From positions 1 through 64,000 of the forward strand of contig JAPKCH010000006.1 of NCBI GenBank assembly GCA_026421185.1: a stretch of DNA of 64,000 nt, given 5' to 3'. Below, piece by piece: positions 29,352 through 38,853 of this stretch. The translations under genes were made by a program, and so were the position numbers. Within the stretch, counting starts at the first letter, position 1. Each line of letters opens with the position of its first letter. This DNA is from Dehalococcoidia bacterium (lineage in GTDB: Bacteria > Chloroflexota > Dehalococcoidia > Lucifugimonadales > Lucifugimonadaceae). The notes beneath the pieces were generated by a model. The model saw only the letters and a list, made by a program, of their open reading frames with translations, searched no databases and was not told the origin of the DNA.

Positions 29352-29516
29352 ATGACTCGATTACCGTTACTCCATGGAGTTGGCGGACCGTATGACGAGG
29401 CGATTATTTTTGGTGGGATTGGTCTGCTTTTAATTGCGTTAGGTTTCCTCTCATGGAAGGCTAGTAAAAGCAAAGAAGAGCGACGGAAAAAGAGAAAGGC
29501 GCGACGTAAGCGTTGA
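29352..29516 (+). CDS. 54-aa single-TM basic-tail membrane protein (not in ORF track)
   Basis: MTRLPLLHGVGGPYDEAIIFGGIGLLLIALGFLSWKASKSKEERRKKRKARRKR; stop overlaps the next TTG start (TTGA). Confidence 0.6.
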   Translation: MTRLPLLHGVGGPYDEAIIFGGIGLLLIALGFLSWKASKSKEERRKKRKARRKR

Positions 29517-31867
29517 GTCGATTGTTTGAACAAAACCCGCTAGTTTTCCGATCGTTTCTCGGGCTGATCGCTCTCGCATCAATATTCGTTTTGCTCACTT
29601 CTCAGAGCAAGAGCGTCGATGCACACGCCAACCAGATTAATTCGATACCTTCACCCAACAGCGAACTTGAAACTTCGCCCAGTCGTGTGGTTATTTGGTA
29701 CAGCGAACCTATTGAAGAGTCGTTTAGCGTTGTGACCGTGTTGAACTCGGCTGCCGAGCGAGTTGACCTCGATGATTCGACCCGTGATCTATCAGAGCCA
29801 TCGGTGATGTCGGTGGGGTTACCCGAACTAGAAAACGGCACTTATACCGTCATTTGGAAGAACCTTTCGTCGATCGACGGTCACAAAGTCATCGGTTCAT
29901 TCGTATTTGCCGTTGGCGAGCCGCTATCGGCCGGGGCGGATATTGGAGCAGTCGAACAGCCGCTATTGCAGACTGTCGCGGATCCGTGGATCAGATGGGT
30001 GGTATTTCTTTCCGCAGCTATCGTGATTGGTGGACTAACTTTTGAGCTGGCGATCGGTATTCCGATTGTTTACAGCGGGGCTGCCAAAGATAGCTGGCAA
30101 TCAGCAGGAGTTGCAGTTTCAGCAGCATGGTCACGAATCGCTGTGATCTCACTCGTGATGCTTGTAATAGGGATGCTTGGTCAGCTGTTGCAGCAAGCAA
30201 GTGTTCTTTCTGTAAATTCTGCATTTGCGCCTAATTTTGAAGTATTGAAATCAGTTGCGTTCGATAGTGGTTGGGGACGATTGTGGACGTACCGTCTGAT
30301 CGCTGTAATCGGAATCGGGATTCTGTTCTTTCTTGCGAAACGCTCTGCTGTGCCTACCGGCGTGTACGAATCGGACGAAGAAGGTACCGAGCCTGAGATT
30401 GAAAGTTCACTAACGGCCGATTCAGTGACAGCTCATATTGCGACTGTTATTGGGTTGGTGTTCCTTGCTCTAATTGCCGCTAGCAGTCACAACGCTGCAT
30501 CGCCGTCTGAGATCAAAATGCTTGCTACTTTTACTGATTTCATTCACCTCGTAGCATCGATGGTGTGGCTTGGTGGAGTTATTTATCTGGCAATTGCAGT
30601 TCCTGTGTTTATTCGTGAACTTGGTAGTTCAGAGGCGTCTGATCTGTTCGATTCAGCGATTTCTCGATTCACGGTTTTTGGATTGCTAAGTGCTGGCGTT
30701 TTGGTAATAACGGGGATTTTCTCGAGCTACATGCAGGTCACTGTTCCATCTGCGATAGCAACGCCGTATGGCTGGTTACTAGTTGGGAAACTGGCTCTAA
30801 TCGCCCCGTTGTTCGGATTCGCTGCTTACAACGGCTTCAAGCTTGCTAAACGGTTCGGGGTGGGTGGCGAGAAGTCGCTTGGACGATCACTAGTGATCGA
30901 ATCGGTGATAGCCGTTTTGATATTCGCTGTGGTCGGGTGGCTAGCGAGTTTAGAGCCTGCTAGGCAATACGCAGGGCGAACGGGAATTGGTGCTGATGAA
31001 AAAGCTGCTTATCACGATGTTGCTGATGGCACCGAGTTCGATATTAAGATTAACCCGGCTGAAGTTGGTGCCAACGATGTGATCGTTAGAATCACGAAAC
31101 TTACTGGTGAAGCGATCGAAAACGCAGTCGATGTTCGCGTGCGTCTCAAATTCGTTGACGATGATTTGGGTGAACCTATGGTTTCGTTGGAAGATACAGG
31201 TGCCGGCATCTGGCGACTGAACGACGCTCGGTTGAACATCGCTGGCGAGTATCAGGCAGAGGTCGTGGTTCAGCGTCATGACGCGTTTGACTCTCGAACT
31301 GCGTTCAGATTCGATGCTCGATCAACCGCCACAGCTGCCGATTCGATCAAGCCTGACATCGATAGGGCGAATTTGTTGTTTGGAGTTCAACTTTTGCTGA
31401 TCGGTGTGCTTATTGTTGTAATCGGTGTGAGAGGCAAGATCATACCTGCGATATTCACGAATTCTGGTGCACAAAAGGGGCTTATGGCTCCGGGTGTGGT
31501 GATCGCAGTTCTTGGATTGCTGTTCGTGTTGAACGTACAGGTTTTGCGGATTGGTCTAATCGAAGATATTCGTAATCCGTTCCCACCAACTGCAGAATCG
31601 GTGGCAATGGGTGAACCGGTATACGCAACGGCGTGTGCGGGTTGTCACGGTGTTGCAGGGCTAGGTGACGGACCGGCAGGTGCTGGACTTCCGAAGCCAC
31701 CATCTGACTTGATTGTTCATGTGCCGCTGCACACCGATACTATTCTGTTTGAGTTCATTCGAGACGGAATAGCTCAATCCGGTATGCCCAGTCAAGACGG
31801 TACACTTACTGAATACGAAATGTGGAATCTGGTGAACTATCTACGAGCCGAGTTCGACACCCGTTAG
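29513..31867 (+). CDS. CopC-CopD-YtkA/FixH-like-cytochrome c fusion protein
   Basis: CopC-like domain beginning HANQINSIPSPNSELETSPSRV with SSIDGHKVIGSF; CopD-like multi-TM region (SMVWLGGVIYL); beta domain; C-terminal CAGCH haem-binding motif. Confidence 0.88.
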   Translation: MSRLFEQNPLVFRSFLGLIALASIFVLLTSQSKSVDAHANQINSIPSPNSELETSPSRVVIWYSEPIEESFSVVTVLNSAAERVDLDDSTRDLSEPSVMSVGLPELENGTYTVIWKNLSSIDGHKVIGSFVFAVGEPLSAGADIGAVEQPLLQTVADPWIRWVVFLSAAIVIGGLTFELAIGIPIVYSGAAKDSWQSAGVAVSAAWSRIAVISLVMLVIGMLGQLLQQASVLSVNSAFAPNFEVLKSVAFDSGWGRLWTYRLIAVIGIGILFFLAKRSAVPTGVYESDEEGTEPEIESSLTADSVTAHIATVIGLVFLALIAASSHNAASPSEIKMLATFTDFIHLVASMVWLGGVIYLAIAVPVFIRELGSSEASDLFDSAISRFTVFGLLSAGVLVITGIFSSYMQVTVPSAIATPYGWLLVGKLALIAPLFGFAAYNGFKLAKRFGVGGEKSLGRSLVIESVIAVLIFAVVGWLASLEPARQYAGRTGIGADEKAAYHDVADGTEFDIKINPAEVGANDVIVRITKLTGEAIENAVDVRVRLKFVDDDLGEPMVSLEDTGAGIWRLNDARLNIAGEYQAEVVVQRHDAFDSRTAFRFDARSTATAADSIKPDIDRANLLFGVQLLLIGVLIVVIGVRGKIIPAIFTNSGAQKGLMAPGVVIAVLGLLFVLNVQVLRIGLIEDIRNPFPPTAESVAMGEPVYATACAGCHGVAGLGDGPAGAGLPKPPSDLIVHVPLHTDTILFEFIRDGIAQSGMPSQDGTLTEYEMWNLVNYLRAEFDTR

Positions 31868-31891
31868 AGCCGTCTACCTAGGCTTATAGTT

Positions 31892-33124
31892 CTATTCGAT
31901 GTCGTTGGTAACTGCTGCGCCCGCTTCGACCATTGCTGAGATATCTGATTCGCTATAGCCAGCATCCAGTAAGACCTCGCTGGTGTGCTGTCCGAGCAAC
32001 GGTGCAGGCTTGGTGATTCTTCCTGGCGTTCCGTATAACTTAGCGGCAAGCCCTATGTTTTTGGTCGTGCCAGCCGTAGGGTGTTCCAGAATGGCTTCCA
32101 TGCCTCGATCTTGAACTTGAGGATCTGCCCATATTTGCTCCATATTTAGGATTGGACCTGCTGGCACGCCTGCTTCCTCAAGGATTACCAGCCATTCATC
32201 GGTGGTCTTATTGGTGGTATTGACCTGTAGCTCTTCTTCGAGCTTGGCGCGATTTACCAATCGGCCAGCATTGTCTTTGAACTCTTCGCGTGCGATGAGT
32301 TCTTCGCAACCGAATGCAATGGCGAGTCGTTCCCAGTTCGGCTGATTAGGCGCACCAACAATGATGTGCCCGTCGGACGTTTCTAGAGCCTGGTAGGGCG
32401 CAGAGTTACGGTGAGAAGACCCGAGGGGGCCGGCTACTTCGCCGGTGGCGAAGTAGCCGGCGGATTCCCATACCGTGTACGCAAGCGCTGCTTCGAGAAG
32501 CGAAATTTCCAAATATTGCCCGTTGCCAGTTTTGAGTTTGTTTATGTAGGCGGTAAGAATGCCGTAAACTGAGAACATTCCAGCATTCATATCGGCAATG
32601 GGCACACCGGCTTTCACGGGAGCAGTTCCTGGTACGCCAGTGAAACTCATGATTCCACTCATGCCCTGCGCAATCAGATCGTATCCACCACGCTTGGCGT
32701 ATGGACCTGTGCGACCGAATCCAGATACCGAGCAGTAGATGATTCCAGGGTTGATCGCTTTTAGATCTTCGTAGCCGAGTCCCAGTCGTTCCATCACGCC
32801 AGTACGATAGTTTTCGATGATGATGTCGGCATCTTTGACGAGTTTTTTCATCGCTTCGACACCAGCTGACTCTTTAAAGTTGAGCACCATGCTGCGCTTG
32901 TTTCGGTTCATCGCTAGAAACGCAGCTGATTCAGTGTCGATAAACGGAGGTCCCATACGCCGGGTGTCATCGCCGCCGTTTGGCTTTTCGATCTTGATCA
33001 CATCGGCGCCCATGTCAGCGAGGAGCATGCTGCAGAACGGGCCAGCGAGGATCTGTGAGCAATCGAGCACTTTTACGCCTTGGAGTGCTTCGGGCATGCC
33101 GTTAGGGTTCGGGAGAGTCTGCAT
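31892..33124 (-). CDS. CaiB/BaiF family CoA transferase
   Basis: GVKVLDCSQILAGPFCSMLLADMGADVIKIEKP, NRNKRSMVLNF, SGFGRTGPYAKRGGYDLIAQGMSG. Confidence 0.95.
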   Translation of the reverse strand: MQTLPNPNGMPEALQGVKVLDCSQILAGPFCSMLLADMGADVIKIEKPNGGDDTRRMGPPFIDTESAAFLAMNRNKRSMVLNFKESAGVEAMKKLVKDADIIIENYRTGVMERLGLGYEDLKAINPGIIYCSVSGFGRTGPYAKRGGYDLIAQGMSGIMSFTGVPGTAPVKAGVPIADMNAGMFSVYGILTAYINKLKTGNGQYLEISLLEAALAYTVWESAGYFATGEVAGPLGSSHRNSAPYQALETSDGHIIVGAPNQPNWERLAIAFGCEELIAREEFKDNAGRLVNRAKLEEELQVNTTNKTTDEWLVILEEAGVPAGPILNMEQIWADPQVQDRGMEAILEHPTAGTTKNIGLAAKLYGTPGRITKPAPLLGQHTSEVLLDAGYSESDISAMVEAGAAVTNDIE

Positions 33125-33336
33125 GGTTTTCTTTGTAGTGGAGCTGTAATTTGAACGTTTCTAAGCGGATCGAATCTGACCGTGGAAATTCTATTCCGAA
33201 TTTTCCAGTGCTGCGGTCTTATGCATGGCAAGCAGATGAACAATGAACTATGGGATCTTTCGGGTTTTACTGCCTCGTTTTTCATAACGCTTCACGTAAA
33301 ATGCCGTGCATATTCAGATCATAGGAGATATACAAC

Positions 33337-34101
33337 ATGTTCAGCTTGGAAAATAAAGTCGTATTTGTAACCGGCGGTAACGGCGGTATTGGACTGGGTA
33401 TGGCGAAGGGCTTTGTCGATCAGGGCGCATCGGTAGTGTTGGCTGCTCGAACAGTATCCAAGCTGGATTCGGCTGTTGCAGAGATAGCGGCGAGTGGTGC
33501 TGGAGATCGAGCGCTGGCGGTGCAGTGTGATGTCACTGACAGGCCATCGATCCAGGCGGCTCTTGACGCTACGGTTGAGAAGTTCGGTGGATTGGATATT
33601 GTTGTCAACAATGCCGGCACTAACAAACGAGCCGACGAGCCACATCTTCTTTCTGAAGAAGACTGGCAGGACGTTATCGACACGAACCTAACGAGCATGC
33701 ACAGTGTGACGTCGCTTACGTTCCCGCTGATGAAATCACGTGGCGGTGGCAAGATCATTAACATTGGATCGATGATGTCGATATTTGGCTCAGCTTATTC
33801 ACCTGCTTACGCAGCGAGCAAGGGCGGAGTGGTTCAATACACGAAGAGTTGTGCGATTGCGTATGCTAAGTACAACGTGCAGGTGAACGCAATTTTGCCT
33901 GGTTGGATTGTGACCGAAATGACTGACGAGTTCGGTCGATTATTCCCAGATCGCTATGCAGCGATTGAGGGCAGAACTCCGGCTGGACGCTGGGGTGAGC
34001 CTCAAGATTTGGCTGGAACGGCGATATTCCTCGCTTCGGACGCATCACAGTTCGTATCGGGCGTATCGATCCCGATCGACGGTGGGTATTCGGTGCAATA
34101 G
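33337..34101 (+). CDS. SDR family oxidoreductase
   Basis: VFVTGGNGGIGLGMAKGF, NNAG, YAASKGG motifs. Confidence 0.95.
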   Translation: MFSLENKVVFVTGGNGGIGLGMAKGFVDQGASVVLAARTVSKLDSAVAEIAASGAGDRALAVQCDVTDRPSIQAALDATVEKFGGLDIVVNNAGTNKRADEPHLLSEEDWQDVIDTNLTSMHSVTSLTFPLMKSRGGGKIINIGSMMSIFGSAYSPAYAASKGGVVQYTKSCAIAYAKYNVQVNAILPGWIVTEMTDEFGRLFPDRYAAIEGRTPAGRWGEPQDLAGTAIFLASDASQFVSGVSIPIDGGYSVQ

Positions 34102-34116
34102 GGAATAAGTACTTCG

Positions 34117-34668
34117 CTACTCTGCGTCAGCGCTTTTGAACATATTCTCGCGGTACCACTTCAGCTCTTCGACACTTTCTTTCACGTCATTCATCGCCAG
34201 ATGTGTGCCTTTTTTGGACGGTGGACGTTCACCTTTTGGGTACCACCGTTCGATCACTTCTTTGAACGACGAAACATCGATCATTCGGTAGTGCAGGTAG
34301 TCCTCGAAAGTCGGCATTTCCTTGTGGAGGAAACGTCGGTCGACCCAGATCGAATTTCCACATAAAGGCGCCTTGCCTTTTTGAGTCCACTTCTTTACGA
34401 ATTCGAGAGTCTGCCGTTCGGCTTCTGCGACATCGATTTCTGAAGCCTCGATACGGTCGAGCAGTCCTGATTTTTTGTGCTGATTAGCTGGCCAATCTTC
34501 CATGCGTGCCATTTCTTCAGGCGTACGGTGAATGGCGAGTTCAGGACCTTCGGCGAGGATGTTGAGGTCGGCGTCGGTTACGAGCGATGCGATCTCAACG
34601 ATCACCTGTTCGTCGCCGAGACCAGTCATTTCAAGATCAAGCCAGACTAGATTCGTTTTTTTAGGCAT
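34117..34668 (-). CDS. orn: oligoribonuclease
   Basis: NLVWLDLEMTGL, LCGNSIWVDRRFLHKEMP, YRMIDVSSFKE DEDDh exonuclease motifs. Confidence 0.95.
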   Translation of the reverse strand: MPKKTNLVWLDLEMTGLGDEQVIVEIASLVTDADLNILAEGPELAIHRTPEEMARMEDWPANQHKKSGLLDRIEASEIDVAEAERQTLEFVKKWTQKGKAPLCGNSIWVDRRFLHKEMPTFEDYLHYRMIDVSSFKEVIERWYPKGERPPSKKGTHLAMNDVKESVEELKWYRENMFKSADAE

Positions 34669-34842
34669 TGGTCGATTCTAGGGGAGGAATGGTCGATGTG
34701 CTTGCTGAACAGTTGTATTCTTGAGGTTGGTTCTCATAGCTTCGGTTTCTGATCGATCTCGCTGGCTTTGTGTTGTTAACCTGCCTGCTGCGACGCTATA
34801 CTCCGGGTTCGCACGATCCATAGGAATATCAGGAGAACCGGC

Positions 34843-35601
34843 TTGCCAACTAATCGTATTTTCTCGGCGAACAATGAAGGTCGAAAAGCGCATTTCTTGC
34901 AGATGCACTTTCCTTCAACCGAACTTGTTGAGCTTGCTCTGCTCGCTGGTATGGATGGTGTCGATCTTGACGGCGAACAAGGGCACTTCGATCTCTCGGA
35001 AATCGACGAGATATGTCGTGTAGCCAATGCTGCTGGAATGACGGTTACGGCTCGTGTACCATCGGTCGATGCGGTTCCAATCAAGCAGTATCTGGCGCGT
35101 GGCGTGCAAGGTATTCAGGGGCCTGGCGTTGAAAGCGGCGAGCAAGCGCAGGTTCTGTCGGATTCGTGCTACTACACTCCCGCAGGAAAACGATCGTGGG
35201 GGCCTGGTAGAGGTCACTACTACGACTACCTGCCGGCGATGAATGACAAGTTTGGCGGCAACAAGGGCTATATCGCCGATGCGAACGACAATATGTTCGT
35301 TATCGCGCAGCTCGAAAGCCAGAAGAGCATCGAGAACTTGGATGCGATTGTTTCGGTGCCTGGAATTCATTGCATAACGTTTGGTCAGAACGATATGGCG
35401 TCGTCTCTAGGCGTTCCGGGTGAGCCCAGTCATGAGAAGGTAAAAAACGCTCATGCCTATCTCGAAAAGCGTGCAAGGGCGGCTGGTAAGCACCTGCTTT
35501 CAGATCGCGTGAGCTATGTGCGAGCCACAGTGGCGCTACTAGATACGATGCGTGGTCATCTGGCCGAGCATCGAGATGATGCTGTGGGGCAGATCGAATA
35601 A
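34843..35601 (+). CDS. HpcH/HpaI aldolase family protein
   Basis: GMDGVDLDGEQGHFDLSEI, ARGVQGIQGPGVESGEQA; TTG start. Confidence 0.85.
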   Translation: MPTNRIFSANNEGRKAHFLQMHFPSTELVELALLAGMDGVDLDGEQGHFDLSEIDEICRVANAAGMTVTARVPSVDAVPIKQYLARGVQGIQGPGVESGEQAQVLSDSCYYTPAGKRSWGPGRGHYYDYLPAMNDKFGGNKGYIADANDNMFVIAQLESQKSIENLDAIVSVPGIHCITFGQNDMASSLGVPGEPSHEKVKNAHAYLEKRARAAGKHLLSDRVSYVRATVALLDTMRGHLAEHRDDAVGQIE

Positions 35602-35683
35602 ACGCAACTAAACCTGTGGGAAGAGCGTAAATTGCGTTCGACTCGTTATTTCATACATCTACTCAATATTCGAGACCCAATAC

Positions 35684-36433
35684 ATGATCATTAAAACTCC
35701 TATTCCTAAAATTGAAATTGAACGTCCTTCGCCGGATTTGATAAAACGTCTGCAGGGAATTGGAAGCGCAATGGCTTCGGGTGAACTTAGGAAGCTTGGA
35801 ATCAATGCATCGGTTCTCGACGGGATCAAGACGTTTACTCCTGGTACGACGGTCGTGGGACCTGCCATAACGCTTCAATACCTTCCAAAGCGTGAAGATC
35901 AATTCCCTGAAGGAGAATATCGAGATCCAGAATCACAAGTTCATCGCCACGCTTTGTACCACGCTCAGGCTGGCGACATCATCGTTGTCGATGGTCGAGG
36001 CGAAAACACGAGTGGTGTTTTTGGCGACATGATGCTGACGTATCTCAAGGGTCGAGGTGGATTGGGCATCATTATCGATGGTGCGATACGCGATATACGC
36101 GGTGCCAAAGAAACCGGCCTTGGTATTTGGCTCACCGGCGTAACTCCATATTCACACACCCAGACCGTCCAGTTCCCGTACGCCTACAACGTGCCGATCG
36201 ACTGCGCCGGAACGCTCGTTATGCCTGGCGACATTATGATCGCTGACGATGATGGCTGTGTGGTTGTTCCAAAAGAACTCGCTGAACAGCTTGCCGAGGC
36301 GGGCGGTAAGCATGCTGAGTGGGAAGATTTCACGAAAATTAAGCTTTCCGAGGGTGGAGATCTTCGAAAGTATTACCCACTTTCTGACGAGGGTAAGGTT
36401 GAGTACGAAGAATGGAAGAAGACCAAAGGGTAA
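35684..36433 (+). CDS. RraA-like 4-hydroxy-4-methyl-2-oxoglutarate aldolase/demethylmenaquinone methyltransferase-fold protein
   Basis: GPAITLQYLP, DIIVVDGRGE, GIIIDGAIRDI, PGDIMIADDDGCVVVP. Confidence 0.9.
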   Translation: MIIKTPIPKIEIERPSPDLIKRLQGIGSAMASGELRKLGINASVLDGIKTFTPGTTVVGPAITLQYLPKREDQFPEGEYRDPESQVHRHALYHAQAGDIIVVDGRGENTSGVFGDMMLTYLKGRGGLGIIIDGAIRDIRGAKETGLGIWLTGVTPYSHTQTVQFPYAYNVPIDCAGTLVMPGDIMIADDDGCVVVPKELAEQLAEAGGKHAEWEDFTKIKLSEGGDLRKYYPLSDEGKVEYEEWKKTKG

Positions 36434-36499
36434 CGTGTCGTTATTTCGGCTTTAGCCGGAAGATGATCGTTCTCTCACTTGGCAAGATAATAGAACTAC

Positions 36500-36530
36500 A
36501 CTGGAGCCCGGCTTATAGTCGGGTTCCAGT
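36500..36530 (+). terminator. hairpin downstream of RraA-like gene
   Basis: ACTGGAGCCCG / CGGGTTCCAGT arms. Confidence 0.5.
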
Positions 36531-36605
36531 ATTTAAGTACGTGAACTTTCTAGCAACGTGCTTTAGTTTGAGATTTTGTATTCAGTCGATCGTAGGGAAA
36601 CGTAG

Positions 36606-37106
36606 ATGCCATTCAACGTGGTGTTAGTCGCACCAGAAATACCTCAGAACACCGGCAACATCATTCGGTTGTGTGCGAACACTGGTGCACGGCTGCACTT
36701 GGTTGAACCGTTGGGGTTCGACCTAAGCGAGAAGGCATTACGACGAGCTTATTTGGACTATCGTGATCTTGCGAATGTGGTAGTTCACGAATCGTTCGAA
36801 TCGTTCGCTGAATCTACAGACATGACCAGAGCGTTTGCTGCGACAGCTGGTGGGGTGACAACTTACGATCAAGTTGAATATTTAGATGGAGACACCGTAA
36901 TTTTCGGCTCAGAGAGCAAGGGTTTGTCCGACGACGTTATCGCCAAATTCGCCCCTGATAGCCGAATAAAAATCCCGATGATGACATCCAACAGAAGCAT
37001 CAATCTTTCAAATGCTGTTTCGCTGGTGGTGTACGAAATGTGGCGACAACAATCGTTCGCAGGAAGCGATGTTCCAACTCCAGATTCGAAACCTTATTTC
37101 TCTTAA
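36606..37106 (+). CDS. trmL: tRNA (cytidine(34)-2'-O)-methyltransferase (SPOUT)
   Basis: FNVVLVAPEIPQNTGNIIRLCANTGARLHLVEPLGF; FGSESKGL; IPM...RSINLSNAVSLVVYE. Confidence 0.93.
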   Translation: MPFNVVLVAPEIPQNTGNIIRLCANTGARLHLVEPLGFDLSEKALRRAYLDYRDLANVVVHESFESFAESTDMTRAFAATAGGVTTYDQVEYLDGDTVIFGSESKGLSDDVIAKFAPDSRIKIPMMTSNRSINLSNAVSLVVYEMWRQQSFAGSDVPTPDSKPYFS

Positions 37107-37127
37107 GTTGATGGTCCAAGTTTAGGA

Positions 37128-37475
37128 TTATTTTTCAAACCACTCGGAATCGAACGCTAGTGACGTCACGTGCCATAGATCGCCATCGTCCGCCTGTGGG
37201 ACTTTCTGCATATACGACGACATGATGTCGTTCCACTCTTTGTTGCGAGGCGAGCCTTTGAATTTTTCAGGATCTCGTTCGAAATCGAAATCATCAGGAA
37301 CTGTCAGGTACATGAACAGGTGATTTACACTTCGGAAAATCTCCATTCGTTCGATGCCGATCGCTTTGCGTTTTGTGTCGACTTCAGGCCACGCGTTGCG
37401 ATGGTATTCCTCATACTTTGCAATAATTTTGGGATCGTCGATTAGGTCGACGACTTGTGCGATGGATTTCGACAT
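37128..37475 (-). CDS. L-rhamnose mutarotase family protein
   Basis: IAKYEEYHRNAWPEV, IERMEIFRSVNHLFMYL. Confidence 0.8.
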   Translation of the reverse strand: MSKSIAQVVDLIDDPKIIAKYEEYHRNAWPEVDTKRKAIGIERMEIFRSVNHLFMYLTVPDDFDFERDPEKFKGSPRNKEWNDIMSSYMQKVPQADDGDLWHVTSLAFDSEWFEK

Positions 37476-37611
37476 TCGGTTGATTGCTCTCTTCTTACCG
37501 AGGCTGTGATTGCGTATACGACTGGAGTTGGTGCAGTAGGATGATCGCTCATTCTGTCATTAGGTCCGTACTCGGCGGCCCGCACTTGGCTTTTATTTGG
37601 AGGTTTGGATA

Positions 37612-38844
37612 GTGAACACGCAAGCGATTGTCGGATCGACGATTATCGATGGCACAGGTACCAAACCTGTTGCAAACGGCACGATTCTCATAAACGACGG
37701 GAAAATCACAGAAGTTGGATCTTCCGACACCGTAGTTGTGCCTCCAGATGCGACCACGATCGATGCGACCGGCAAGTTCACCATGCCGGGGATTATCGAT
37801 TCACACGTTCACGTATCTCCAAATCAAGATCTTCCGAGTGATATTCGCCTAAATATTCGAGTCGGATTCAATGCCATCAACACTCTGCGTCAGTCGCTGG
37901 GTGCCGGGGTAACGACTGTGGTCAGCATCGGCGGCGGTCCACCGGCTGTTGAACTGACGAATGCCATCAAAGAAGGCTACGTCGATAGGTGTGCGAATCA
38001 AATTACGGCCGGTGTTGTGAATGCTTCCGGCGGACACGTGCGAGGAATTCATGCAGATGGTCCGTGGGAGATCCGAAAAGCTGTCCGAAAACTCGCTTCT
38101 GCCGGTTGCACAATGATCAAAACCGCTGCCACGGGTGGATTCCAGTGGGAGCACGAGCGTGTGCATTGGCCTGATTACACAGAGGAAGAGCTAACAGCGT
38201 TGGTCGACGAGGCTAGAATGCGCGATATGCCTGTCGCAGCGCATGCTCATGGGCACGAGGGATTGAAGTACGCAGTTAACGCTCGGGTGCACATGGTTCA
38301 TCACGGTGCGTTGATCGATGATGAAGGACTTGAGGCGATTACGAAGGCGGATTTGTACTTCGTTCCGACTCTGTTTACGACGAATCGAGACCGTATATCG
38401 AATATCGAATATCCGTGGACGCGAGAACGGATGGAAGCGGCGTACCCGATTCACCGTCAGGGAGTTTCTAAAGCCTACAAGATGGGAACGAAAATCGCAT
38501 TGGGTACTGATGGTGGTCCGGGTGATGCGATGATCGAACTATCTGAATTTGTCGACTGTGGAATGTCGCCAATGGATGCGATTGTGGCTGGTACTCGGAA
38601 CACGGCGGATGCGTTGTCTATTCTGGATAAGGTTGGAACGGTAGAGCCGGGCAAAGATGCAGATTTACTGATTGTTGGCAAGAACCCGCTCGACGATATC
38701 AAGTCACTTCAAGTTCAAGACAATATCTCGCTAGTCATGACGCACGGCAAAGTTCAAACTACTTCCGAAGAGATGAAGACTTACCTTGATTCGCGACTGA
38801 GCGGACCGCCAAGGCGAATCGTTCGTGTGAACACGGAGATGTAA
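37612..38844 (+). CDS. amidohydrolase family protein (imidazolonepropionase-like)
   Basis: MPGIIDSHVHVSP, AAHAHGHEGLKYAVNARVHMVHHG, ALGTDGG, VGTVEPGKDADLLIV. Confidence 0.92.
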   Translation: MNTQAIVGSTIIDGTGTKPVANGTILINDGKITEVGSSDTVVVPPDATTIDATGKFTMPGIIDSHVHVSPNQDLPSDIRLNIRVGFNAINTLRQSLGAGVTTVVSIGGGPPAVELTNAIKEGYVDRCANQITAGVVNASGGHVRGIHADGPWEIRKAVRKLASAGCTMIKTAATGGFQWEHERVHWPDYTEEELTALVDEARMRDMPVAAHAHGHEGLKYAVNARVHMVHHGALIDDEGLEAITKADLYFVPTLFTTNRDRISNIEYPWTRERMEAAYPIHRQGVSKAYKMGTKIALGTDGGPGDAMIELSEFVDCGMSPMDAIVAGTRNTADALSILDKVGTVEPGKDADLLIVGKNPLDDIKSLQVQDNISLVMTHGKVQTTSEEMKTYLDSRLSGPPRRIVRVNTEM

Positions 38845-38853
38845 CGACCCGAT

